NCBI GenBank assembly: GCA_003221435.1
Contig: QHRS01000026.1
Coordinates: 1-11,977, forward strand
Reading direction: 5' to 3'
Origin: Candidatus Rokuibacteriota bacterium
GTDB lineage: Bacteria > Methylomirabilota > Methylomirabilia > Rokubacteriales > CSP1-6
Length of the DNA stretch: 11,977 nt
Shown here: in pieces, positions 6,566 through 11,977 of the stretch
How positions within the stretch are numbered: the stretch's first letter is position 1
Layout: each line of letters opens with the position of its first letter
Notes under the pieces: generated by a model
What the model was told of the DNA's origin: nothing
What the model saw: the letters and a program-made list of their open reading frames with translations, nothing else
Database searches by the model: none
Made by a program: the position numbers and the translations under genes

Positions 6566-7381
6566 TTATCGGTCCGCGAAGTGGTCAGGCATCAGCTCGG
6601 CTAGGAGCGCGAGCAGGCCGCCGGCCCCGGGTGGCGGCGCCACGCGGTCGGCCTCGGCCCGCACGTTGTCTGGCGCATGCGCCATCGCGACGCCGACGCC
6701 CGCCGCCCGAATCATCTCGAGGTCGTTTTCCTGATCGCCGACCGCGACCGTCCGCTCGAGCGGGATCTCGAGACGCCGCGCGAGCCATTCGAGTGCGCGA
6801 CCTTTGGACGCGGCCGCCGGCAGCAGCTCGAGATAGTCGGGGCGGCTCAGCACGAGCCGGGCGGCAGGCGCGACGACCGGCAGCAACTCCTCGCGCACGA
6901 GCGACAGGACACCCGGATGGCCGATGAAGAGGCACTTCACGAATTCGCCCGCGGAGAGAAACCGCTCCGGATCCGCGATCTCGTCGGCCACGAGCCGCTG
7001 CTCATCGCAGTAGGCCATGACCGGAAACGTGCGCTCGAGGCAGTAGAGCGCGTCATCCCGGAAGAACAGCGGGTCTACCGGCGCGTTCGAGAACGCGGGA
7101 AACGCGGCCCACGGAAGGCCGGCCGGAAGCGCGTCCCGCAGCAGGTCCTCCCCGTTCGCGGGGTCGCGGATGAGCGCGCCGTTGTACAGGATGACGGGCA
7201 CGCTGATGCCCAGCTCAACCCAGTACGGGCGGCACGCGGACGGCATGCGACCGGTCGCGAGGGTCACGCAGAGCCCGCGTTGAATTGCGCCGCGAACGGC
7301 CGTCACGAGGACGGGATCCAGGCGCGATGTCTTGTCGAGAATCGTGCCGTCGAGGTCGAGAACGAGGAGGTCGGACCGCAT
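6566..7381 (-). CDS. HAD superfamily phosphatase, Cof/YbiV type (HAD-IIB)
   Basis: A 271-aa HAD hydrolase of typical Cof-family length. Motif I is VLDLDGTIL (7-15) with nucleophile Asp9 and general acid Asp11; motif II is LATGR (41-45, Thr43); motif III is SKGRALEWL (192-200, Lys193); motif IV is VGDQENDLEMI (214-224, Asp216, Asn219, Asp220). The long insert between motifs II and III is the C2B cap of the family. Members dephosphorylate sugar phosphates, flavin or pyridoxal phosphates, or other small phosphates; substrate cannot be assigned here. The ATG directly abuts the TAG of the 67-aa ORF upstream (no gap), so it is probably translated by coupling; no strong ribosome binding site of its own is visible. 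Confidence 0.93.
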   Translation of the reverse strand: MRSDLLVLDLDGTILDKTSRLDPVLVTAVRGAIQRGLCVTLATGRMPSACRPYWVELGISVPVILYNGALIRDPANGEDLLRDALPAGLPWAAFPAFSNAPVDPLFFRDDALYCLERTFPVMAYCDEQRLVADEIADPERFLSAGEFVKCLFIGHPGVLSLVREELLPVVAPAARLVLSRPDYLELLPAAASKGRALEWLARRLEIPLERTVAVGDQENDLEMIRAAGVGVAMAHAPDNVRAEADRVAPPPGAGGLLALLAELMPDHFADR

Positions 7382-7585
7382 CTACGCCGAAAGCGACTCG
7401 CGGGAATGCCGCTCGGGCGCCAGCGCCCGCTTGCGGAGCAGTCTCGCCCGGCCCGTCGGGTCGGCGCCCCAGGGATGCACGACCGGGACCACGGCGGCCG
7501 GGTCGGCGCCGAGACGCTCCGCCCTCAGGGTGTCAGCCCCGACAGTCCCCGAGAGAGGCGGGGCGTCGCTGTGGGCGATCCTCAC
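7382..7585 (-). CDS. Unknown small protein (67 aa)
   Basis: I do not recognise this protein. It begins at a GTG (7585) that overlaps the TGA of the upstream PP0621-like gene by 4 bp (GTGA) and ends in a TAG directly followed by the ATG of the HAD gene. Both junctions look like translational coupling, and that is the main reason to call it. The sequence has a Gly/Ala/Asp-rich first half (LSGTVGADTLRAERLGADPA), then VVPVVHPWGADPTGRARLL and an Arg-rich tail. It has no cysteine, signal peptide or membrane segment. It could be a chance open frame filling the 200-bp gap; the clean fit at both ends argues against that. Confidence 0.45.
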   Translation of the reverse strand: MRIAHSDAPPLSGTVGADTLRAERLGADPAAVVPVVHPWGADPTGRARLLRKRALAPERHSRESLSA

Positions 7586-7830
7586 CCGCGCGACCCGGAA
7601 CGACTGTGCGCGAACTGGCGAGCGCACTCCGGGCCGCAGAAATGGCGCAACACGCCGTTGTCCTCGCGGACGACCGCACGCGACCGGAGGATATACGCCT
7701 GACACACGGGATCCTTCACGAGCTCGTCCGGAACACCGCGCCGCCGATTCTCCGGCCGGCGCCTGGGCAGCAGCGCCAGGAACACCATGGCCAGGAGGAG
7801 CCCCCAGAGCAGGATGAGCACGACGCGCAT
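7582..7830 (-). CDS. PP0621-like small membrane-anchored protein with TRASH-type Cys motif
   Basis: An 82-aa protein. Residues 2-21 (RVVLILLWGLLLAMVFLALL) form one transmembrane helix, a basic stretch RRRPENRRR follows, then a short cytoplasmic-type zinc/metal ribbon: DPVC (Cys43), 21 residues, then FCGPEC (Cys65 and Cys69). The C-x21-C-x3-C pattern and the DPVC..Y...SRA context match PP0621-family proteins and TRASH-like metal-binding domains. The role is unknown; metal binding or metallochaperone activity is the usual guess. Start: the ATG at 7830 shares one base with the stop of the 78-aa gene upstream (TGATG); a GTG one codon earlier (7833) is also possible. Its own stop overlaps the 67-aa ORF by 4 bp. 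Confidence 0.82.
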   Translation of the reverse strand: MRVVLILLWGLLLAMVFLALLPRRRPENRRRGVPDELVKDPVCQAYILRSRAVVREDNGVLRHFCGPECARQFAHSRSGSRG

Positions 7831-8066
7831 CACCGGCCGTCCGGGCGGATCGACACCGCGCGCAGGAACTCGCGGTCCTGGGCCGTCAGCTCCACGGAGG
7901 GATCGGCAGAGTTGCTCTTCGCTCCGGCGAAGAAGATGCCGGTCTCCGCGCCCCGCTTCAGGATCTCCTGCACCGCCTCGCGCGCGGCTTCAGCGGCCGA
8001 CAGAGACGTTTCGATCGCGTGGAGAAGCTTCCGCATCAACGCATCGACGTGGCGTTCGCGGGCCAT
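7830..8066 (-). CDS. Small hypothetical protein (78 aa), first gene of the eight-gene run
   Basis: The 78-residue protein has a predicted helical N-terminal half (VDALMRKLLHAIETSLSAAE, then AAREAVQEILKRGAE) and a C-terminal part with GIFFAGAKS and LTAQDREFLRAVSIRPDGR. It has no cysteine, signal peptide or known motif that I can name. Similar short proteins ending in LT..D..FLRA(L/V).I are common hypothetical proteins in Proteobacteria and allied phyla (recalled, not searched). The frame stays open upstream to 8432, but that stretch translates the tandem repeats and is not homologous-looking, so I start at the ATG at 8066. A strong promoter lies only 8 nt upstream of this ATG and there is no ribosome binding site in between, so translation may be leaderless. 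A GTG at 8072 is an alternative. Confidence 0.72.
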   Translation of the reverse strand: MARERHVDALMRKLLHAIETSLSAAEAAREAVQEILKRGAETGIFFAGAKSNSADPSVELTAQDREFLRAVSIRPDGR

Positions 8067-8074
8067 AATCACGT

Positions 8075-8104
8075 ACGATACCGGCGCTGGCCGCGACCTG
8101 TCAA
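8075..8104 (-). promoter_or_regulatory. Sigma70-type promoter for the eight-gene run
   Basis: On the minus strand TTGACA (8104-8099) is a perfect -35. After an 18-bp spacer comes TATCGT (8080-8075), a four-of-six -10. Only 8 nt separate the -10 from the ATG at 8066, so the transcript would begin at or next to the start codon. Confidence 0.55.
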
Positions 8105-8237
8105 CCGTACGAGCCGTCGCGTGCGGTTCGACGCACCCCGCATTTTCCCGCCTGGCCACGAAACGGCCATCGCACTCCCGAAGCGGCAGAGTCAGAGCGC
8201 GTGAAAGAATCGTCGCGACCGGTGACCGGTGGGGTGT

Positions 8238-8268
8238 GTCGGGGGGAGCGGCGCTCGCTCCCCCCGAC
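8238..8268 (-). terminator. GC-rich hairpin in repeat unit 1
   Basis: GTCGGGGGGAGCG and CGCTCCCCCCGAC form a perfect 13-bp stem around a 5-nt loop (GCGCT). No T-run follows on either strand. It is the second of two near-identical hairpins downstream of the SDR gene and may back up the first. Confidence 0.5.
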
Positions 8269-8320
8269 GTTGACTCAGAGCGCGTCAAAGAATCGGCGCG
8301 ACCGGCGACCGGTGGGGGGT

Positions 8321-8351
8321 GTCGGGGGGAGCGGCGGTCGCTCCCCCCGAC
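8321..8351 (-). terminator. GC-rich hairpin in repeat unit 2, just after the SDR stop
   Basis: The same 13-bp stem as in unit 1 with a different loop (GCGGT); on the minus strand it begins 5 nt after the SDR TGA. Position argues for transcription termination or mRNA 3'-end protection. The missing U-tract means that Rho-independent termination is not proven. Confidence 0.5.
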
Positions 8352-8356
8352 GTTGA

Positions 8357-9094
8357 TCAGTACGTCGCGCGGCCGCCGGAGAGATCGTGGACGGCTCCGG
8401 TCGTGAAAGAGCATTCGTCCGAGGCGAGCCACGACACAAGTGCGGCGACCTCTTCGGGCGTCCCCACCCGCCCCATCGGGATCTTCGCCACCATGTAGTC
8501 GACGGTCTCCTTCGACACCTGGTTGAGCAGCTCGGTGCCGATGACCGCGGGCGCGACCGCGTGGACGAGGATGCCGCGCATGGCCAGCTCCTTGGCCAGC
8601 GCCTTCGTAAAGCCGATGACGCCGGCCTTCGCGGTCGAGTACGGAACGAGCGTCGGATTGCCCTCTTTGCCGGCGATAGAGGCGATGTTGATGATGCGGC
8701 CGCGGCGGGCTTCGAGCATCACGCGCACCGCTGCGCGCGAGACGAGAAAGACGCTCGTGAGATCACACGCGATGACGCGATGCCAGTCCTCGTCCGTGAG
8801 CTCCCACAGCGGCGCGGTACGACCGGTGATGCCCGCGTTGTTGACGACGATGTCGAGCCGGCCCCAGCGCTCGACCGGCGCCTGCACCGCGCGTTCGACG
8901 TCGGCGGGCTTCGTCACGTCGGCGGTCACCGCCATGGCGTCGGGTCCGATCCGCTTCGCCGCGGCGTCCGCGCCGTGGCCGTTAATGTCCACGATGGCGA
9001 CGTGGGCGCCTTGCACCGCGAGCCGCGACGCGATCGCGAAGCCGATTCCCCGCGCGGCGCCCGTTATGAGCGCTGTCTTGCCGGCGAACGACAT
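8357..9094 (-). CDS. SDR-family NAD(P)-dependent oxidoreductase (FabG-like)
   Basis: A 245-aa classical short-chain dehydrogenase. The cofactor motif is TGAARGIG (11-18); Asp36 at the end of the second strand (IVDIN) favours NAD(H); NNAG lies at 85-88; the catalytic residues are Ser139 (NIASIAG), Tyr152 and Lys156 (YSTAK). The usual catalytic-tetrad Asn (as in VNL) is Asp111 here (IACDLTSVF). The C-terminal part (VHAVAPAVIGTELL, GRVGTPEEVAALVSWLASDE, TGAVHDLSGG) is typical of FabG and polyol/steroid-type SDRs, so the substrate is open. I chose the ATG at 9094 because GGAGGTGACC directly precedes it and homology starts at MSFAGKTALITG; the frame remains open to 9166, within the repeat. It is preceded by repeat copy B and followed by the tandem hairpins, so it is probably a single transcription unit. 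Confidence 0.93.
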   Translation of the reverse strand: MSFAGKTALITGAARGIGFAIASRLAVQGAHVAIVDINGHGADAAAKRIGPDAMAVTADVTKPADVERAVQAPVERWGRLDIVVNNAGITGRTAPLWELTDEDWHRVIACDLTSVFLVSRAAVRVMLEARRGRIINIASIAGKEGNPTLVPYSTAKAGVIGFTKALAKELAMRGILVHAVAPAVIGTELLNQVSKETVDYMVAKIPMGRVGTPEEVAALVSWLASDECSFTTGAVHDLSGGRATY

Positions 9095-9102
9095 GGTCAC
9101 CT

Positions 9103-9177
9103 CCAGGCCGCTCCCAAAGGCCCATCTGCGTCGTTGGCTCGGTCGGCTCCTCCCCGCGACGTACAACCGCTGTCACG
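9103..9177 (-). repeat. Intergenic repeat, copy B, in the SDR 5' leader
   Basis: On the minus strand this 75-bp copy matches 9-82 (plus strand) at about 65 positions and ends 8 nt before the SDR ATG, next to the GGAGGTGACC ribosome binding site. The two copies face opposite ways, about 9.0 kb apart. Conservation of a leader-adjacent sequence could mean a regulatory element or a duplicated 5' region. Confidence 0.85.
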
Positions 9178-9497
9178 TCTCGGTCGTCGCTCCGTCGCCG
9201 CCTCGCATCTGGACCTTTTGGAGCGGCCTCCCGGGGGGTCCGCATACTGCGAGTGCCGTTCCACTTTACTTCGCCATACTTCGTTCTCGGTCGTCGGCGA
9301 TGATGTATCGTCAACGTGCCCCATGGCAGTTGATCGTGGGCGAGACCACGCTGCCCCGGCCGCGTACGCTCCGGTCGCCTCCTCCCTCGCCTCGTCCGGC
9401 TCGTAACTTGGAACGGCACCAGCGGGCCGGTTTCGAGCGGCGGTCTGCGGGTTCTCCGCGTCGGGGCCGGAGGCGGCATAGCGTGCGCCCGGGTGCC
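9178..9497. other. About 320 bp with no recognisable gene
   Basis: This stretch lies between the permease stop and repeat copy B. Open frames cross it, but their translations are Arg/Pro/Gly-rich and resemble nothing I know. It is locally less GC-rich around 9255-9325, where ACTTCGCCATACTTCG forms a short direct repeat on the plus strand, so SDR promoter elements may lie here. I could not find a convincing -35/-10 pair or a terminator for the permease gene. Confidence 0.6.
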
Positions 9498-11126
9498 TCA
9501 TACGGCCGCCGTGTGGACCGCGTTTCGTCTCACGACGATTGCGACGAGCACGAGCGCGACGAGGACGGTCCCCAGCGCGCACGCCGAGCCGAGGTCGCCG
9601 CGCTGCGCACCCAGCAGGACAGCCAGCGAGGCCGGCATGAAGCCGGGGTAGACGAGCATGATGACCGCGCTCACGGTCACGACGCCATCGATGAAAAAGT
9701 CGACGAGGGTCGCGAGCGCGGCCGGCGCCAGGTACGGCAAGGTCACGCGGACGAAAGTGCTGAACGGATCGGCTCCGAGGCTCCGGGCCGCTTCTTCGAG
9801 CGACGGGTCGACGCGCTTGAGGACGCGGACCGTTGTCAGGACCTCCAACGGCAGCCTCCAGAACACGACGCTCGCCACGAGGATCCAGATGGTGCCGCTG
9901 AGCCTCAACGGCGGCCCGCTGAACGCGAGGAGATACCCGAGGCCGAGCACGGTACCGGGCAGCGCCGACGGCAGCATGCTCAACGTCTCGATGGCCGCCG
10001 CGCCCGGAGCCCGGCGCGCGATGAGCAGGCCGATCCCGAGCGCCAGCACGGTGCCGACGCCCGCGGCCAGCGCGGCCAGCGCGAAGCTGTCGAGGAGCGG
10101 CGCGACGCCGGCGGCGGTGGCGATCGCGCCGTAATGACGCACCGAGACGGTCCACTCCGGCTCCGACAGTCGCCCGAACGAGCCGAGCGCCACGCTGCCG
10201 TAGACGGAGGCGATGGCCCCGGCGCTGGCCACGGCGAGCGCGAACAGCAGCCGGCGGGCAGCGGCCGCCAGGCGCCGGCTCGTCCCGATGCTCGCGTGCC
10301 AGCGCGGAACGGGAAGCCGCGCGCCGATCCAGTACGTGTTCAGCGCGTGCGCGAGCAGGCACGGCACGAGCAGCGCGACGCCAAGCGCGGCGGCGCCGCC
10401 CGGATCCTGCGCGCCGATGGCTCGCGCGTAGATCTCGGTGGCGAGCACGCGCGCGCCGCCGCCGACCAGGAACGGGGCGCCGAAGTCCGACAGGCTCAGG
10501 ATGAACACGCCGAGGAGCGCCGACATGAGGCCCGGCCGCACGAGCACGAACGTGACCCGGCGCAGGACGTCGAAGCCGCTCGCCCCCAGATTCTCGGCGG
10601 CCTCCTCGAGCGAGCCGTCCGTGTCGGCGAACGCGTCGGCCATCACGCGGAATGCCTGCGGGAGGAAGGTGAGCACCTGGGCGATCACGATGCCGTGGAC
10701 GCCGTAGATGCCGAGCCGCGCGCCGAGCACGCGGTCGACCAGGCCACCGTCGCCGAACAGCAGGAGCAGCGAAAGCGCCGCGAAGAACGGCGGCGCGAGC
10801 ATCGGCAGGCTGGTCGCGCACGACACGATGCGCTTGCCGGGGATATCGGCGCGGGTGACGGCATAGGCGAGCACGCTGCCGAGCGCGACCGCGGAGACGG
10901 CGGACATGGCCGCCACGGCGAGACTCCGCCGCAGAATCGAGAGCGCGCCCCGGCCCGCGAGTTCCGGGTAGTGCGAGGCGCCCCGCGCGAGCACCAGCAC
11001 GATCGGCCATGCCACGAACACGGCGAGCAGCGCCGCCGCGATCACGGCCACGACGATCGCCGCAACCCGCGCGCCGCCGAGGGGAGGCGCCGAACGCTCG
11101 AGCACGGCGGCCGGGTCAGGGCGCAC
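9498..11126 (-). CDS. Fused two-domain ABC permease (Fe3+/thiamine FbpB/ThiP type)
   Basis: A 542-aa inner-membrane protein with two binding-protein-dependent permease domains in tandem. TM1 is about residues 20-47. The first EAA loop is EEAAENLGASGFDVLRRV (174-191), followed by the SLSDFGAPFLVGGG segment (211-224) typical of FbpB-like permeases. The second EAA loop is EEAARSLGADPFSTFVRV (444-461), ending TLPYLAPA. Many Ala/Leu/Val-rich helices lie between. It would form the translocation channel for a periplasmic binding protein-delivered substrate such as ferric iron, thiamine, putrescine or 2-aminoethylphosphonate. Neither the binding protein nor an adjacent ATPase gene is present; the only ATPase in the window (88-1176) is far away and altered. 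The GTG at 11126 is the first start after an in-frame stop; the ribosome binding site is weak. Confidence 0.92.
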   Translation of the reverse strand: MRPDPAAVLERSAPPLGGARVAAIVVAVIAAALLAVFVAWPIVLVLARGASHYPELAGRGALSILRRSLAVAAMSAVSAVALGSVLAYAVTRADIPGKRIVSCATSLPMLAPPFFAALSLLLLFGDGGLVDRVLGARLGIYGVHGIVIAQVLTFLPQAFRVMADAFADTDGSLEEAAENLGASGFDVLRRVTFVLVRPGLMSALLGVFILSLSDFGAPFLVGGGARVLATEIYARAIGAQDPGGAAALGVALLVPCLLAHALNTYWIGARLPVPRWHASIGTSRRLAAAARRLLFALAVASAGAIASVYGSVALGSFGRLSEPEWTVSVRHYGAIATAAGVAPLLDSFALAALAAGVGTVLALGIGLLIARRAPGAAAIETLSMLPSALPGTVLGLGYLLAFSGPPLRLSGTIWILVASVVFWRLPLEVLTTVRVLKRVDPSLEEAARSLGADPFSTFVRVTLPYLAPAALATLVDFFIDGVVTVSAVIMLVYPGFMPASLAVLLGAQRGDLGSACALGTVLVALVLVAIVVRRNAVHTAAV

Positions 11127-11168
11127 CGAGCCGCCCCGCGCTCACGCGTCCGGCCTTGACGCCGCGTC

Positions 11169-11192
11169 GCATGCGCGGATGGTAGCGCATGC
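11169..11192. promoter_or_regulatory. Perfect inverted repeat between divergent permease and MFS genes
   Basis: GCATGCGC and GCGCATGC are perfect 8-bp inverted arms around GGATGGTA. The right arm contains the ATG of the MFS gene, and the left arm lies about 43 bp upstream of the permease start. It could be an operator for a dimeric regulator acting on both genes, or an mRNA hairpin that hides the MFS start codon. No regulator gene is in the window. Confidence 0.4.
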
Positions 11193-11977
11193 TCGGGGCG
11201 TATGTCATTCTCGGGGCCGTGAAGCCGGGATCGTGGAGTTCCCGGGGCGTGATCGTGGCGTGGACCCTGTACGATTTCGCCAACTCGGCCTTCTCGGCGG
11301 TCATCCAGTCCAGCGTGTACGGCCCGTACTACGCGGGCGCGGTGGTTGGCAACGAATCCGGACGCGGAGACCTCTTGTGGGGCGCGCTCGTCTCCCTCTC
11401 CATGATCATCGTCGCGCTGAGCTCGCCCGTGCTCGGCGGCATCGCCGACCACGGCGGGTTCAGGAAGCGCTTCCTCGCCACGTTCACGCTCGTGTCGGTC
11501 GCGGCGACCGCGCTGATGGCGACCGTCGGGCCCGGCATGGTGACTCGCGGATTCGTCCTCGGCGTCGTCGGGATCGTCGGCTTCGAAGCGGCGGTCGTGT
11601 ACTACAACGCCTACCTGCCCGACATCGCGCCGAGTCATCTCCTCGGTCGCGTGTCGGCCTGGGGGTTCGCCGTCGGATACGCCGGTTCGCTCGTCGCGTT
11701 CCTGGTGGCGCTTCCGTTCGCGCTGGCGGGCGCCTACTGGGCGTGCTTCCTGTCCGCCGCGTGTCTCTTCGCCGTCTTCTCCCTCCCGGCGTTCATCGCG
11801 CTCCCGTCCGACCCGGCGCCGCGTGCGCCCGCGACGCAGGCGGCGCTCCGGGGTGTTCGGGAGACCTTCGGCACGCTCGCCGACCTAGTCCACGGCGAGC
11901 CCCTTCGCCATCTCCGCCGCTTCCTCATTGCCTACCTCGTGTACGAGGACGGGACGAACACGGTCATTTACTTCTCC
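11189..11977 (+). CDS. UMF1-type MFS transporter, 3' end beyond the window
   Basis: The open frame runs 263 codons to the last base of the window without a stop. YDFANSAF (29-36) in the first helix is the hallmark of the UMF1 (Atg22-like) MFS family. VLGGIADHGGFRKRF (81-95) is MFS motif A between TM2 and TM3, and YYNAYLPDIA (138-147) is also typical. Six hydrophobic helices are visible, then a loop rich in Pro, Ala and Arg (about 205-245) and the start of the second half. The transported substrate is unknown; this family includes efflux carriers. I chose the ATG at 11189, the first after an in-frame TAG; a GTG at 11219 is also plausible and would fit family length. It is divergent from the permease gene with 62 bp between them. 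Confidence 0.9.
   Translation, partial: MLGAYVILGAVKPGSWSSRGVIVAWTLYDFANSAFSAVIQSSVYGPYYAGAVVGNESGRGDLLWGALVSLSMIIVALSSPVLGGIADHGGFRKRFLATFTLVSVAATALMATVGPGMVTRGFVLGVVGIVGFEAAVVYYNAYLPDIAPSHLLGRVSAWGFAVGYAGSLVAFLVALPFALAGAYWACFLSAACLFAVFSLPAFIALPSDPAPRAPATQAALRGVRETFGTLADLVHGEPLRHLRRFLIAYLVYEDGTNTVIYFS

Larger units (their letters stand above)
8192..8356 (+). repeat. Two tandem 83-bp repeat units
   Basis: Unit 1 spans 8192-8274 and unit 2 spans 8275-8356; they differ by only a few substitutions and one or two small indels. Each runs from TCAGAGCGCGT through AAAGAATCG, a GACCGG(T/C)GACCGGT block, and then a GTCGGGGGGAGCG hairpin ending in GACGTTGA. The bases right after unit 2 (TCAG) repeat the start of the unit and coincide with the SDR stop codon, which fits unequal recombination or slippage at TCAG. 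The units are non-coding on both strands as far as I can judge. Confidence 0.9.

Noticed and set aside
8192..8356. CRISPR array
   Set aside because: There are only two 83-bp units directly abutting each other, with no spacers and no cas genes.
8067..8432. Open frame extending the 78-aa protein upstream through the tandem repeats
   Set aside because: It would translate the non-coding repeat units and overlap the SDR 3' end; the extra residues look random.
9..9177. Composite transposon bounded by inverted repeats
   Set aside because: The repeats are imperfect and lie inside gene leaders or ends, there is no transposase or integrase between them, and no target-site duplication can be seen because copy A sits at the window edge.
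8523..11159. A long plus-strand open frame of 878 codons across the SDR and permease genes
   Set aside because: It is antisense to two well-supported genes and translates to low-complexity Arg/Glu/Gln/His-rich sequence, the usual shadow in GC-rich DNA.

Overview
The window is very GC-rich, gene-dense bacterial DNA with many GTG starts and 1-4 bp start/stop overlaps. The gene set (a CxxU carboxymuconolactone-decarboxylase-like protein, HpcH/HpaI aldolase, PP0621-like small protein, RsbU/RsbW/RsbV switch, Fe3+/thiamine-type ABC permease) fits a soil or sediment bacterium of proteobacterial, Methylomirabilota or Rokubacteria type. No marker gene is present, so this is only an inference. Almost every gene lies on the minus strand; the exception is a partial MFS gene at the right edge.

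Layout from left to right. A 74-bp repeat copy (9-82) abuts the 3' end of an ABC ATPase gene (88-1176), whose signature motif, D-loop and switch histidine are altered. That gene overlaps by 4 bp a 48-codon remnant of an MFS transporter N-terminus (1173-1319). Next, read right to left, is a partner-switching module: SpoIIE/RsbU-type PP2C phosphatase (2266-3117), RsbW-type kinase (1748-2176) and STAS antagonist (1392-1724). No sigma factor is adjacent.

From about 8066 down to 3358 runs a tightly packed eight-gene minus-strand run: a 78-aa protein, a TRASH-like small membrane protein, a 67-aa unknown, a Cof-type HAD phosphatase, a SAM methyltransferase, a secreted M28/glutaminyl-cyclase-like metalloenzyme, an HpcH/HpaI aldolase, and a CMD/AhpD-like protein. 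A good sigma70-type promoter (TTGACA - 18 bp - TATCGT) sits so close to the first ATG that the mRNA may be leaderless.

The most important finding is in the last gene of that run (3358-3918). Its redox motif reads C-P-F-TGA in frame, where relatives have C-P-F-C. A hairpin follows whose six-base apical loop, including GU at nucleotides 23-24 counted from the U of UGA, falls where the E. coli fdhF SECIS loop falls. I read it as a 186-aa selenoprotein with Sec81. Standard gene callers would split it into an 80-aa truncated protein and a downstream fragment.

The right third holds an SDR oxidoreductase (8357-9094) followed by two tandem 83-bp units, each with a perfect 13-bp GC-rich hairpin. A second repeat copy (9103-9177) lies just upstream of the SDR start, inverted relative to the one at 9-82. 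After about 320 bp of apparently non-coding DNA comes a fused two-domain ABC permease (9498-11126), then, divergently, a UMF1-type MFS transporter that runs off the window (11189-11977).
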